DNA from: an uncultured Caryophanales bacterium
GTDB taxonomy: Bacteria > Bacillota_I > Bacilli_A > Acholeplasmatales > Anaeroplasmataceae
Assembly (NCBI GenBank): GCA_946407635.1
Contig: CAMJOZ010000004.1
Location: 1 to 52,723, forward strand
DNA: 52,723 nt
Reading direction: 5' to 3'
The notes beneath the pieces were generated by a model. That model saw only the letters and a program-made list of their open reading frames with translations, did not search any database and was not told where the DNA came from. A program made the translations under genes and the position numbers. Each line of letters begins with the position of its first letter. Position 1 is the stretch's first letter. Shown here piece by piece: positions 35,981 through 44,803 of the stretch.

Positions 35981-37174
35981 ATGCAAAAAAAAGAAAATCT
36001 AGCTCGAATAATTTTTCATATAGATATGAACCAATTTTTTTGTAGTGTTGCACAAATTTTGGATCCTTCCTTGAAAGGAACTGCCTTCGCGATAGGAAGA
36101 GAAAATACTACAAAAGGAGTATTATCAACTGCCTCATACGAGGCTAGAAAATATGGTATTCATAGTGCTATGGCAACATCTGAAGCATATAAATTATTAC
36201 CTTCCTTAAGAGTTATTTCAATTGATTATAAATATTACAAATATTATCACTATAGATTTATAGATGTTGTTAAAGAATATACAGATCAAATTGAAGTAGC
36301 CTCAATAGATGAGGTTTACGCAGACATGACTGAAATATCTAAAAAAATACACCCTACTATTATAGCTAAAGAAATACAGCTTAAGCTATTAAAGGAATAT
36401 AAATTACCATGTTCAATTGGTATTGCCCCAACATTATTTTTAGCTAAGATGGCTTCTGATTTAAAGAAACCTTTAGGTTTAACTATATTAAGAAAGAAGG
36501 ATATTAAAGATATATTATATCCACTTTCAGTTAAAGAAATATTTGGTATAGGTAAAAAGACATATCCTAGATTAATTGAAAATAAAATTAATACAATTGC
36601 AGATTTTATGAATCCAGATAATAAAGAATTAATATTAAAATTAATTGGTTCAAATACATACAATTATGCATATAATTCTTTAACTGGTAATTCAAGTAAT
36701 AAGGTAGATCCAGATAGATGGAGCGATTCTCAATCTATAAGTGAAGTAAGAACCTATGATCAGCCTAAAGGATCATTAGATGAAGCTTTATATGAAATAA
36801 GATTAATTTTTAAAGAAGTATATAATAAAATGAAAAAACAATCTTATTACACGAAGACTGTGAATATTACTTTAAGAGACACAAGCTTTAAAACTATAAC
36901 AAGACAGAAAACTTTAGATGAATATACAGATGATTATTATTTATTATTAGATGAAACATTAGATTTAGTAGAAGAGAATTTTGAAGATAAAGAATATCGT
37001 TTATTAGGCTGTGGATTATCTAATTTAGTATCACCTGAAAATTTACCAAAGGAATATAATTTATTTACAATTTTAACTGATGATGAAAAACTAAATAATA
37101 TTGATAATTTAATGGAAGAATTGCAATCTAAATACGGAAAAAAAGCCTTGTTCTGGAACAAGACTTCTAAATAA
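35981..37174 (+). CDS. dinB: Y-family DNA polymerase IV
   Basis: A 397-aa translesion polymerase. The palm residues are visible: IFHIDMNQFFCSV with D15, and the catalytic SIDEVYADM with D110 and E111. The helix-hairpin-helix thumb KEIFGIGKKTYPRL and the C-terminal little-finger domain follow. The tyrosine pair DYKYYKYYHYR is typical of the nucleotide lid. The SD AAAGGAAG precedes the ATG. No beta-clamp motif could be placed with certainty at the C terminus. The stop abuts the convergent ParB-like gene. Confidence 0.94.
   Translation: MQKKENLARIIFHIDMNQFFCSVAQILDPSLKGTAFAIGRENTTKGVLSTASYEARKYGIHSAMATSEAYKLLPSLRVISIDYKYYKYYHYRFIDVVKEYTDQIEVASIDEVYADMTEISKKIHPTIIAKEIQLKLLKEYKLPCSIGIAPTLFLAKMASDLKKPLGLTILRKKDIKDILYPLSVKEIFGIGKKTYPRLIENKINTIADFMNPDNKELILKLIGSNTYNYAYNSLTGNSSNKVDPDRWSDSQSISEVRTYDQPKGSLDEALYEIRLIFKEVYNKMKKQSYYTKTVNITLRDTSFKTITRQKTLDEYTDDYYLLLDETLDLVEENFEDKEYRLLGCGLSNLVSPENLPKEYNLFTILTDDEKLNNIDNLMEELQSKYGKKALFWNKTSK
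37138..37162 (-). terminator. minus-strand terminator inside dinB
   Basis: CTTGTTC (37047+100, i.e. 37147-37153) and GAACAAG (37156-37162) pair across a short turn. On the minus strand the stem is followed by GC and seven T's (37144-37138). It would end the ParB-like transcript but lies in the dinB coding sequence. Confidence 0.7.
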
Positions 37175-37771
37175 TTATTTTATATTTTTTATAAATTCAG
37201 TCCAAATATTATTATAATCTTCGTTACTTAATATCTCTACATTTTTTATTGTAGAGATATTTTGTTCTTTTAATAAATAAACTAAATCTTCAATTTCAGG
37301 TTCAATGTCATCTATATAAACATTAACCATTTTTTGATTCTCTAAATTTTTTGCAAATAGCCTAGTATGACCATCTAATAAAACATATTCATCATTAATA
37401 ATATTTACTGGTAAATATACTTCACTATTTTCTAAATATTTAGATACATTTTTTAAATTAATTTCATTAACGAATGGCTTAGATGGTTGAATAATATTTA
37501 TTGGTAATTTAAATGTTGGCAAATCATCAAATGCTTTATAAAATGATCTATCCTCAGTATAAAATACTGATACATATTTATTATATTTTCTAAATTCGTC
37601 TATTGCATATTCAATATATGGTAAATAATCAGCAATTATTAATGCTTCAAATCCTCTAATATCAAATTCATAATAAAATTTTTGATTATTTTCAATTATT
37701 GTGAAGGTATTTCCTAAACTTTTATTTTTATCTGAATAAATATTATTTTCTCTATCTCTTATAATTTTCAA
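37175..37771 (-). CDS. ParB/sulfiredoxin-like domain protein
   Basis: A 198-aa protein. Residues 116-156 contain SEVYLPVNIINDEYVLLDG followed by HTRLFAKN, and D133-G134-H135-x-R137 matches the DGHxR nucleotide-binding box of the ParB N-terminal/sulfiredoxin fold. The first 100 residues, including LIIADYLPYIEYAID and SVFYTEDRSFYKAF, are an unrecognised alpha/beta domain. No helix-turn-helix or ParB C-terminal dimer domain is seen, so it is not a chromosome-partition ParB. A CTPase, nuclease or phosphotransfer role is conceivable. It is convergent with dinB, with no spacer, and each gene has its terminator inside the other. Confidence 0.7.
   Translation of the reverse strand: MKIIRDRENNIYSDKNKSLGNTFTIIENNQKFYYEFDIRGFEALIIADYLPYIEYAIDEFRKYNKYVSVFYTEDRSFYKAFDDLPTFKLPINIIQPSKPFVNEINLKNVSKYLENSEVYLPVNIINDEYVLLDGHTRLFAKNLENQKMVNVYIDDIEPEIEDLVYLLKEQNISTIKNVEILSNEDYNNIWTEFIKNIK
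37231..37271 (+). terminator. dinB terminator inside the ParB-like gene
   Basis: ATATCTCTACA (37231-37241), an eight-base loop and TGTAGAGATAT (37250-37260) form a perfect 11-pair stem followed by TTTGTTCTTTT. It lies 57 bases after the dinB stop and within the opposite coding sequence. Confidence 0.8.
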
Positions 37772-37850
37772 ATTAAATCACCGTCATTTATTATCGCATA
37801 ATAGTATTATTTTTACAAATCTATAATTATCTTTTTCAAGAAATTATTTA

Positions 37851-37874
37851 ATTATTTAAATAATATGTTAAAAT
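37851..37874 (+). promoter_or_regulatory. Lrp gene promoter with palindromic operator
   Basis: The 14-base perfect palindrome ATTATTTAAATAAT (37851-37864) lies just before an extended -10, TGT-TAAAAT (37866-37874). It is a good place for autoregulation by the Lrp-type product. AT composition raises the chance of random palindromes. Confidence 0.5.
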
Positions 37875-37905
37875 AATATTATGTAATTTATTAGGAGGTA
37901 TCATC

Positions 37906-38400
37906 ATGAATGAATTAATGAGAGAAAAGATTTTAAGAAATCTAGAACAAAATTCAAGAATAAATGTCGGAGATTTAGCAATAATGCTAGGTGTTAGTGA
38001 GGCCGAAGTCGCGAATGAGATTTCATTAATGGAAAAAGAACATATTATTTGTGGATATACAACACTAATAAATTGGGATAACACATCAAAAGAAATAGTA
38101 ACTGCCTTAATTGAGGTAAAGGTTACTCCTGAGCGTGGTATGGGCTTTGATACTTTAGCTTTAAGAGTATCTAAGTTTAGTGAGGTTACTAGTATTTATT
38201 TAATGAGTGGTGGATTTGATTTCATGGTTTTAATTGAAGGTAAGAGCATGAAGGAGGTTTCAAGATTCGTATTTGAAAAACTTGCTACACTTGAAACAGT
38301 ATTATCTACATCAACTCATTTCGTTTTAAAGAAATATAAGGATCATGGTGTTGATCTTGTTGAAGAGAAAACTGACGAGAGAATGTTGGTGAGTGCATAA
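37906..38400 (+). CDS. Lrp/AsnC-family transcriptional regulator
   Basis: A 164-aa regulator. The N-terminal helix-turn-helix is EKILRNLEQNSRINVGDLA followed by MLGVSEAEVANEISLMEKE. The C-terminal RAM effector domain, about 65-140, includes ALIEVKVTPERG and SGGFDFMVLIEG. The SD TAGGAGGT precedes the ATG. Its stop overlaps the aminotransferase start (TAATG), so the two are coupled, and the regulator probably responds to an amino acid related to that enzyme. Confidence 0.93.
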   Translation: MNELMREKILRNLEQNSRINVGDLAIMLGVSEAEVANEISLMEKEHIICGYTTLINWDNTSKEIVTALIEVKVTPERGMGFDTLALRVSKFSEVTSIYLMSGGFDFMVLIEGKSMKEVSRFVFEKLATLETVLSTSTHFVLKKYKDHGVDLVEEKTDERMLVSA

Positions 38401-39563
38401 TGAGAGATTTTATTTCAGAAAAGGTTAAAAGTCTTAAGCCTTCTGGAATTAGAAAATTTTTTGATATCGCTTCTGAAATAAAAGGAGCTATATCATTAGG
38501 TGTAGGTGAGCCTGATTTTGATACGCCTTGGCATATTAGAGAAGAAGGTATTTATTCTTTAGAAAAAGGTAAAACATATTACACTTCTAATTCAGGATTA
38601 AAGGAATTAAGAATAGAAATATGTAATTATTTTAAAAGAAAATATAATGTTGAATATAATCCATTAACTGAGACTTTAGTTACAGTTGGTGGTAGTGAAG
38701 CAATTGATTTAGCCTTAAGAGCTACAATTGAAGCAGGTGATGAGGTTTTAATCGCAACACCATGTTATGTTTCATATGAGCCATGTGTTATTATGGCTGG
38801 AGGTGTTGTTAAAACAATACCTTTAAAAAATGAAAATCAATTTAGATTAACTAAAGAAGAATTAGAAAATGCTATAACTCCAAAAAGTAAGATTTTATTA
38901 ATTAATTATCCTAATAATCCTACTGGCGCTATTATGGAGCGTAAGGACTTAGAGGCTATTAGTGAAGTTATTATTAAAAATGATTTATTAGTTATTTCTG
39001 ATGAAATATATTCTGAATTAACTTATTCGAAGAAACATGTTTCAATATCAGAAATTCCTGGTATGAAGGAAAGAACAATTATTGTGTCTGGCTTTTCAAA
39101 GGCATATTCAATGACTGGTTGGAGATTAGGTTATTCTTTAGGACCAGAAGCTATTATTAAGCAAATGACCAAGATTCATCAATTTTGTATTATGTGTGCA
39201 CCAACTACAGCTCAATATGCTGCGATTGAGGCACTTAAAAATGGTGATAATGATATTCTTATGATGAAAGAATCATATGATGAAAGAAGAAGATATTTAT
39301 TAAATAGATTAAAATTAATGAATATTCCTTGTTTTGAGCCTAAGGGAGCATTCTATGTATTCCCAGATATTAGAGGCTTTAAGATGTCATCAGATGAATT
39401 TTGCTTAAAGCTACTAGAAAAAGAAAAGGTAGTTGTTGTACCAGGGTCTGCCTTTGGTGAATCAGGAGAAGGATTTGTAAGAATTTCTTATGCTTATTCA
39501 ATTGAGGATTTAAAGGTAGCCCTAGATAGACTTCAAAGATTTATTGTTGAAATTTCAAAATAA
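38400..39563 (+). CDS. class I PLP-dependent aminotransferase
   Basis: A 387-aa fold-type I aminotransferase. SLGVGEPDF, the PLP-site NYPNNPTGA (169-177), DEIYSEL (201-207) and SGFSKAYSMTGWRLGY with Lys K234 binding PLP are all present, as is the late FVRISYA Arg. It resembles the PatA/AspC-like group; whether it uses aspartate, alanine or an aromatic amino acid is not clear. It overlaps the Lrp regulator by one base. The Lrp-aminotransferase pair is common in Bacillota. A terminator follows. Confidence 0.92.
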   Translation: MRDFISEKVKSLKPSGIRKFFDIASEIKGAISLGVGEPDFDTPWHIREEGIYSLEKGKTYYTSNSGLKELRIEICNYFKRKYNVEYNPLTETLVTVGGSEAIDLALRATIEAGDEVLIATPCYVSYEPCVIMAGGVVKTIPLKNENQFRLTKEELENAITPKSKILLINYPNNPTGAIMERKDLEAISEVIIKNDLLVISDEIYSELTYSKKHVSISEIPGMKERTIIVSGFSKAYSMTGWRLGYSLGPEAIIKQMTKIHQFCIMCAPTTAQYAAIEALKNGDNDILMMKESYDERRRYLLNRLKLMNIPCFEPKGAFYVFPDIRGFKMSSDEFCLKLLEKEKVVVVPGSAFGESGEGFVRISYAYSIEDLKVALDRLQRFIVEISK

Positions 39564-39570
39564 TGATTAT

Positions 39571-39602
39571 AAATCACTTCGCTTTGAAGTGATTTAATTT
39601 TT
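39571..39602 (+). terminator. terminator after the aminotransferase
   Basis: AAATCACTTC (39571-39580), a GCTTT loop and GAAGTGATTT (39586-39595) form a ten-pair stem followed by AATTTTT. Confidence 0.88.
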
Positions 39603-39615
39603 AAGAGGTGATATT

Positions 39616-40716
39616 TTGGAAAAGTATGAGGTTAATAAGTTTATAGAAGAATATAAAAATAAACTTAATGATTTATTTCAAGCATTTAATATTGAAAATA
39701 AAAGAATTGAATTAGAAAAACTAAATAAAGAAATAGAAAAAGAAGGCTTTTGGAATGATCCAGAAAAAGCTCAAAATATTATTTCAAAAGCTAATGCGAT
39801 AAAAGATGTTATCAAGGATTATGATAATTTAAAGAATAAATTTGATGATATTATTTCCAATATTGATGATGCTTTTTCAGATGAATCAATAATGGAATTA
39901 GTTGAGGAAATGATTAATGATTTTAAATCTGAAGAAAATGAAATAGAGAAAAAAGCTTTACTTTCAGGTAAATATGATATGAATAATTGTATCATTGAAT
40001 TTCATCCAGGTGCTGGTGGTACTGAATCTATGGACTGGGCTTTAATGCTTTTTAGATTATATCAGAGATATTGTCAAAAGAAGGGCTTTAAATTTAATAT
40101 AGTTGATTATCAGCCAGGAATTGATGCTGGAATTAAAAGCGCAACTGTTTTAGTTTCAGGTAATTACGCATATGGTATGCTAAAAAGTGAAAGAGGAGTT
40201 CATAGACTTGTTAGAATATCTCCATTTGATTCAAATGCGAGAAGACATACATCTTTTTGTAGTATAGATGTCGCGCCTGAAATCGAAGAGGCTGATGATA
40301 TTGTAATTAATGATGAGGATATTAGAGTTGATACATATTTATCATCAGGTCATGGTGGTCAAGGCGTTAACACAACATATTCAGCTGTAAGAATAACTCA
40401 CTTACCTACAAATATTGTTGTTACTTGTCAAAATGAAAGAAGTCAATTAAAGAATAAAGATACCTGTTTGAAGGTTTTAAAATCTAAGCTTCTTGAATTA
40501 GAATTAAAAAAACAAGAAGAAGAGATGAGAAAGCTTAAGGGTGAACAAATGGGTATTAATTTTGGTAGCCAAATAAGAAGCTATGTTTTTACTCCTTATA
40601 CTTTAGTTAAAGATCATAGAACATCTTATGAAACAGCTAATTTAGAAGCTGTTATGAATGGTGACATTGATGAATTTATAGAAGCTTATTTAAAATTTAA
40701 TGTTAGGGGAGAGTAA
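39616..40716 (+). CDS. prfB: peptide chain release factor 2, no programmed frameshift
   Basis: RF2, 366 aa, which releases peptides at UGA and UAA. SPF (202-204), the stop-codon recognition tripeptide, and the catalytic GGQ (247-249) in SGHGGQGVNTTYSAVR are intact. It starts with TTG at 39616 behind AAGAGGTGAT. The usual +1 frameshift site near codon 25 (CTTTGAC with an SD-like upstream) is absent and the frame is open throughout, so expression lacks that autoregulation. It is followed closely by yitT-type and recX genes in one operon. Confidence 0.95.
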   Translation: MEKYEVNKFIEEYKNKLNDLFQAFNIENKRIELEKLNKEIEKEGFWNDPEKAQNIISKANAIKDVIKDYDNLKNKFDDIISNIDDAFSDESIMELVEEMINDFKSEENEIEKKALLSGKYDMNNCIIEFHPGAGGTESMDWALMLFRLYQRYCQKKGFKFNIVDYQPGIDAGIKSATVLVSGNYAYGMLKSERGVHRLVRISPFDSNARRHTSFCSIDVAPEIEEADDIVINDEDIRVDTYLSSGHGGQGVNTTYSAVRITHLPTNIVVTCQNERSQLKNKDTCLKVLKSKLLELELKKQEEEMRKLKGEQMGINFGSQIRSYVFTPYTLVKDHRTSYETANLEAVMNGDIDEFIEAYLKFNVRGE

Positions 40717-40721
40717 TAATT

Positions 40722-41627
40722 ATGAATAAGAATAAGATTTTAAAACTTATACATCAATATATGTTTATATTTTTTGGTATAGTATTATATGATATTGGTT
40801 TTTATTTTTTCTTAAGTCCAGCTAAAATTGTTACAGGTGGAATGTCTGGTTTAGCTATTATTTTAGAGCCTTATTTACTGCAAATTGGTTCTTGGTTTAC
40901 AACATCAATATTCTTATATATTGTTAATGGAATTTGTCTTATTCTTGGTTTAATTTTTATTGGAAAAGATTTTTTCTTAAAAACTGTTTATGCAACATTA
41001 CTTCAACCAACAGTTTTATTAATATTTGAATTAACTATGAGTTCGAATTATTTTGTTGATTCAATTACTAATAATGTTGAATTAATATGTTTGTTATGTG
41101 GTTCAATACTTGCAGGTGTTGGTATTGGTATAGCTATTAAATTTAATGGTTCAACTGGTGGTATGGATGTTATTCAAAAGATTATAAGTAAATATTTTAA
41201 TGTACCTATTTCAGTTGCAATGCATGTATCTGATGGTTTAGTTGTATTTATTTCAGGATTTGTATTTAGTCCATTTGGTTTCAAAATTGAAAAAGTAGTA
41301 TATGGGTTAATTGGTGTATTTGCGATAGCTTATATTATTGATTTTATTGCTTTATCATTAAAACCAAGAAGAACAATGTATGTTATTACTAAAAAGCCTA
41401 ATGAAATTAAAGAATTAATTTATAAAGAAATAAATCGTGGTGTTACTTTTTCTAGTGTATATGGTGCTTATAGTGGTGAAGAACTAACTATGGTTATTTG
41501 TACAATGGATAAAAATGAAGCATATAGAATGACATCTAAGGTAGTAGAGATAGATAAAGAAGCCTTTACGTTTGTAACAAGCTGTAAGGAAGTAAAAGGA
41601 GATTATACGAAAAGAGGTATTATTTAG
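40722..41627 (+). CDS. YitT-family membrane protein
   Basis: A 301-aa YitT/DUF161 protein with about five membrane helices and a C-terminal soluble DUF2179 domain. Signatures are FYFFLSPAKIVTGGMSGLAII, the helix with GVGIGIAIKFNGSTGGMDVI and TFVTSCKEVKGDYTKRG at the end. The family function is not established; transport is suggested. It begins five bases after prfB, and its stop overlaps the recX start (TAGTG). It is encoded with translation and recombination genes, with no obvious metabolic link. Confidence 0.9.
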   Translation: MNKNKILKLIHQYMFIFFGIVLYDIGFYFFLSPAKIVTGGMSGLAIILEPYLLQIGSWFTTSIFLYIVNGICLILGLIFIGKDFFLKTVYATLLQPTVLLIFELTMSSNYFVDSITNNVELICLLCGSILAGVGIGIAIKFNGSTGGMDVIQKIISKYFNVPISVAMHVSDGLVVFISGFVFSPFGFKIEKVVYGLIGVFAIAYIIDFIALSLKPRRTMYVITKKPNEIKELIYKEINRGVTFSSVYGAYSGEELTMVICTMDKNEAYRMTSKVVEIDKEAFTFVTSCKEVKGDYTKRGII

Positions 41628-42232
41628 TGCTTATTGTTAATGACTTAAAAAAAGATTCAAAGGGATTATATAATGTTACTTTATCTAATAAAGAAACTTA
41701 TAAATTTTCAGAAGATGTAGTTGTTAATTATCGTTTAGTTAAAGGTAAGGAAATATCTTTAGATATTTTAAATAAAGCAAAGAACGAAGAGAATTTATCA
41801 AAGTGGTATAACAAAGCAGTTGATTATTCAATTAAATATAATAAAGGTTCTAGTGAAATAAGAACTTATTTAAAGAATAAAGAAGTAAGTTCAAATGATA
41901 TAGAATTTATTATTAATAAATTAATTGAAAAAAAGATTATTGATGATAATAAAATCTTAGATTCTATTGTCTCAGCTTTAGTAAAATCATCTAATGGAAA
42001 ATTATTAATTAGAACTAAATTATTACAAAAAGGGTATTCAAAAGAATTAATAGAAATTGCTTTAGATAATATTGATTTAGACATTTATTATAATGAATTA
42101 AATAAGGTCTATAACAAAATAAAAAATAAGTATAACAAATATGATGATTTAGTTAGAATTCAAAAAATTAAATCATATTTATATCAAAGAGGATATACTT
42201 ATAATGAGATTGATACGCTAAATATTAAATAA
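41627..42232 (+). CDS. recX: RecX-type regulatory protein
   Basis: A 201-aa RecX-family protein, the modulator of RecA filaments. It has repeated three-helix units: EIRTYLKNKEVSSNDIEFII, then KLLIRTKLLQKGYSKELIE and KSYLYQRGYTYNEID, the last with the typical LxxRGxxxxEI pattern. The first 65 residues are an extra N-terminal domain. It starts with GTG at 41627, overlapping the YitT stop. There is no recA in the window. Confidence 0.85.
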   Translation: MLIVNDLKKDSKGLYNVTLSNKETYKFSEDVVVNYRLVKGKEISLDILNKAKNEENLSKWYNKAVDYSIKYNKGSSEIRTYLKNKEVSSNDIEFIINKLIEKKIIDDNKILDSIVSALVKSSNGKLLIRTKLLQKGYSKELIEIALDNIDLDIYYNELNKVYNKIKNKYNKYDDLVRIQKIKSYLYQRGYTYNEIDTLNIK

Positions 42233-42234
42233 TG

Positions 42235-42248
42235 TTAAAACGCTTTAC
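42235..42248 (+). promoter_or_regulatory. cre-like element before glgP
   Basis: TTAAAACGCTTTAC matches TGAAARCGCTTTCA at 11 of 14 positions. It lies about 50 bases upstream of the predicted glgP transcription start. Carbon catabolite control of glycogen breakdown would be sensible. Inference. Confidence 0.5.
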
Positions 42249-42279
42249 AAAATATATTTATATATTTTAGTAATATTTA

Positions 42280-42288
42280 TGGTAAAAT
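42280..42288 (+). promoter_or_regulatory. extended -10 promoter of glgP
   Basis: TGG followed by TAAAAT (42283-42288), with no clear -35. It is the closest promoter-like site before the SD TAGGAGGA of glgP. Confidence 0.55.
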
Positions 42289-42324
42289 TAGAATGAACTT
42301 TCACAAAGTAGGAGGATTATTAAT

Positions 42325-44748
42325 ATGAATTATGACATATTTAAAGACGCCAAGACATTTAAGGAAGCTTTTGTTAAGGCCGTTGAAGGTGCTTATGCAA
42401 TAGATTTTGAAAATTCAACACCTTATCAACAATTCATTGTTTTAGGTGAAATGGTTAGATATTATGTTGCGAAAGATTGGCATGAAACTAATGTTTTACA
42501 AACTAAATTAAGAATGAAAAAAGTATATTATTTTTCGATGGAATTCTTAATGGGTAGAATGATTACTAACAATCTTATGAATTCTGGTTTATATAATATT
42601 GTTAAAGAAGCATTTGATGATTTGGGACTTGATTTAAATGAAGTTGAACATCAAGAAGCTGATGCAGGTTTAGGTAATGGTGGTTTAGGTAGACTTGCAG
42701 CATGCTTCATGGATTCAGTTGCTTCACTTGGTTTACCTGTACATGGTAACTGTATCAGATATAGATATGGTTTTTTCGAACAAGGTATCAAAGATGGTTA
42801 TCAAGTAGAATATCCTGATAGCTGGTTAAAGGATATCCATGTTTGGGAAATTAGAAAGGAAAGAGAATCTGTTGATGTACCTTTCTATGGATGGATTGAT
42901 ATTTCATCTCATAATGGTAACTTCACAGTAACTCATAATGATGCTGAATATGTAAAGGCAGTTCCATATGATGTGCCTATTATTGGTGATAATAATCATA
43001 TTGTTAATACTTTAAGATTATGGAGTGCAGAACCATCTACACTTGAAAATTCATCAGATCCATTTGAATATCATAAAGCAGTTAGAGATATTTCATCTAT
43101 GCTTTATCCAAATGATAATACATATGATGGTAAAGTATTAAGATTAAAACAACAATATTTCTTTGTATGTGCTGGTGTTAATAGTGCAATTAGAGCACAT
43201 AAGAAGGTTTATGGTACTGTTAAGAATCTAGATAAGAAAGTATTATTCCATATTAATGATACTCACCCATCTTTAATTGTTGCTGAATTAATGAGAATTT
43301 TAGTTGATGAAGAAAAATTAGAATGGGAAGAAGCATGGGAAATTACTAGAAATTGTTGTGCTTATACAAATCATACAATTTTATCAGAAGCACTTGAAAA
43401 GTGGCCTGTAGATTTATTCAGAAGATTATTACCTAGAATTTATACAATTATTGAAGAAATCAATAGAAGATTAACTATTGAAATGGATAATCATTTTGGT
43501 CCAAATGCTAAAGAAACATATGAAATGGCAATCTTAAAGGATAATCAAGTTCATATGGCAAATTTAGCTATTCATGGTTCATTTAGTGTTAATGGTGTTG
43601 CTCAACTTCATACTGATATCTTAAAGAATATCGAAATGAAGACTTTCAGTGATTATTATCCTGGTAAATTTAATAACAAGACTAACGGTATTACACATCG
43701 TAGATGGTTATTACATATAAATCCAGAATTAGTTAATATCTTAAATGATAAATGTCCTGGTTGGGTTAAGGATCCTGAAAATAAATTTAAAGCTTTAGAA
43801 AAATTCGCAGATGATCCTATAGTACAAGAAGCTTTCAGTAAGATGAAATTCCAAAGAAAGCAAGCTTTAGCTAACAAGGTGTTTAAATCTCAAGGTGTAT
43901 CTCTAGATACAAATTCAATTTTTGATGTTCAAGTTAAAAGATTACATGAATATAAGCGTCAATTATTAAATGCACTTCATATTATGTATGTATATAATAG
44001 ATTAAAAACTGATGAAGAATTCAAGAAGAATTATTATCCTCATAGCTTCATCTTTGGTGCTAAGAGTGCTCCAAGCTATGATTTTGCTAAAAAGGTTATT
44101 AAATTAATTAACACAATCGCAGATAAGGTTAATAACGATCCTGAAACTAATAACTTATTAAAGGTTGTATTTGTTGTAAATTATAACGTTACTTACGCTG
44201 AAACTATTATGCCTGCAGCAAATGTATCTGAACAAATTTCAACTGCTTCAAAGGAAGCTTCAGGTACATCTAACATGAAGTTCATGATGAATGGTGCTAT
44301 TACATTAGGTACTCTTGATGGTGCGAATGTTGAAATTAATGATTTTGTTGGTGATGATAATATCATTATCTTTGGTATGAACGCAAAAGAAGTAACTGAT
44401 TTATATGCTCAAGGTGGATATAATCCTGAAGATTATTACAATAATGATCCAAGAATTCGTCAGGTTGTAGACTGTTTAACAAATGGTTTCTTTGAAAGAG
44501 TTGATAGAAATGAATTTGCAATGATTAGAGATAATCTATTATATTCAGATCATTATTTCGTATTAAAAGATTTTGATTCTTATGTTAAAGCACAAGAAAA
44601 GGTTAATGAATTATATAAAGATCAAAAGAAGTGGTTACATATGTCAATTGTGAATGTAGCTAAGAGTGGTTTCTTTACAACTGATAGAACTATGCGTCAA
44701 TACAATGAAGATATTTGGCACTTAGAAGAATTAAATGTTGAAGAATAA
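42325..44748 (+). CDS. glgP: glycogen/maltodextrin phosphorylase
   Basis: Glycogen phosphorylase, 807 aa, which releases glucose-1-phosphate from alpha-1,4-glucans. Visible are KVYYFSMEFLMGRM, GNGGLGRLAACFMDS, HINDTHP, the catalytic region FDVQVKRLHEYKRQLLN, and EASGTSNMKFMMNG with PLP Lys K652. Length and motifs are complete. It is monocistronic, with a cre-like site upstream and a terminator downstream. No glycogen synthase, branching or debranching genes are in the window. Confidence 0.97.
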   Translation: MNYDIFKDAKTFKEAFVKAVEGAYAIDFENSTPYQQFIVLGEMVRYYVAKDWHETNVLQTKLRMKKVYYFSMEFLMGRMITNNLMNSGLYNIVKEAFDDLGLDLNEVEHQEADAGLGNGGLGRLAACFMDSVASLGLPVHGNCIRYRYGFFEQGIKDGYQVEYPDSWLKDIHVWEIRKERESVDVPFYGWIDISSHNGNFTVTHNDAEYVKAVPYDVPIIGDNNHIVNTLRLWSAEPSTLENSSDPFEYHKAVRDISSMLYPNDNTYDGKVLRLKQQYFFVCAGVNSAIRAHKKVYGTVKNLDKKVLFHINDTHPSLIVAELMRILVDEEKLEWEEAWEITRNCCAYTNHTILSEALEKWPVDLFRRLLPRIYTIIEEINRRLTIEMDNHFGPNAKETYEMAILKDNQVHMANLAIHGSFSVNGVAQLHTDILKNIEMKTFSDYYPGKFNNKTNGITHRRWLLHINPELVNILNDKCPGWVKDPENKFKALEKFADDPIVQEAFSKMKFQRKQALANKVFKSQGVSLDTNSIFDVQVKRLHEYKRQLLNALHIMYVYNRLKTDEEFKKNYYPHSFIFGAKSAPSYDFAKKVIKLINTIADKVNNDPETNNLLKVVFVVNYNVTYAETIMPAANVSEQISTASKEASGTSNMKFMMNGAITLGTLDGANVEINDFVGDDNIIIFGMNAKEVTDLYAQGGYNPEDYYNNDPRIRQVVDCLTNGFFERVDRNEFAMIRDNLLYSDHYFVLKDFDSYVKAQEKVNELYKDQKKWLHMSIVNVAKSGFFTTDRTMRQYNEDIWHLEELNVEE

Positions 44749-44766
44749 TTTATTTTAAGATAAAAT

Positions 44767-44791
44767 AAAGGGGAAAATTTCCCCTTTTTTT
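44767..44791 (+). terminator. terminator after glgP
   Basis: GGGGAA (44770-44775) pairs with TTCCCC (44779-44784), extended by A-T pairs, and is followed by seven T's. A standard intrinsic terminator. Confidence 0.88.
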
Positions 44792-44803
44792 GGTGGTGTT
44801 ATT

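Noticed and set aside
39616-39720. Programmed frameshift in prfB
   Set aside because: No CTTTGA or in-frame stop in the first 40 codons; the frame is continuous.
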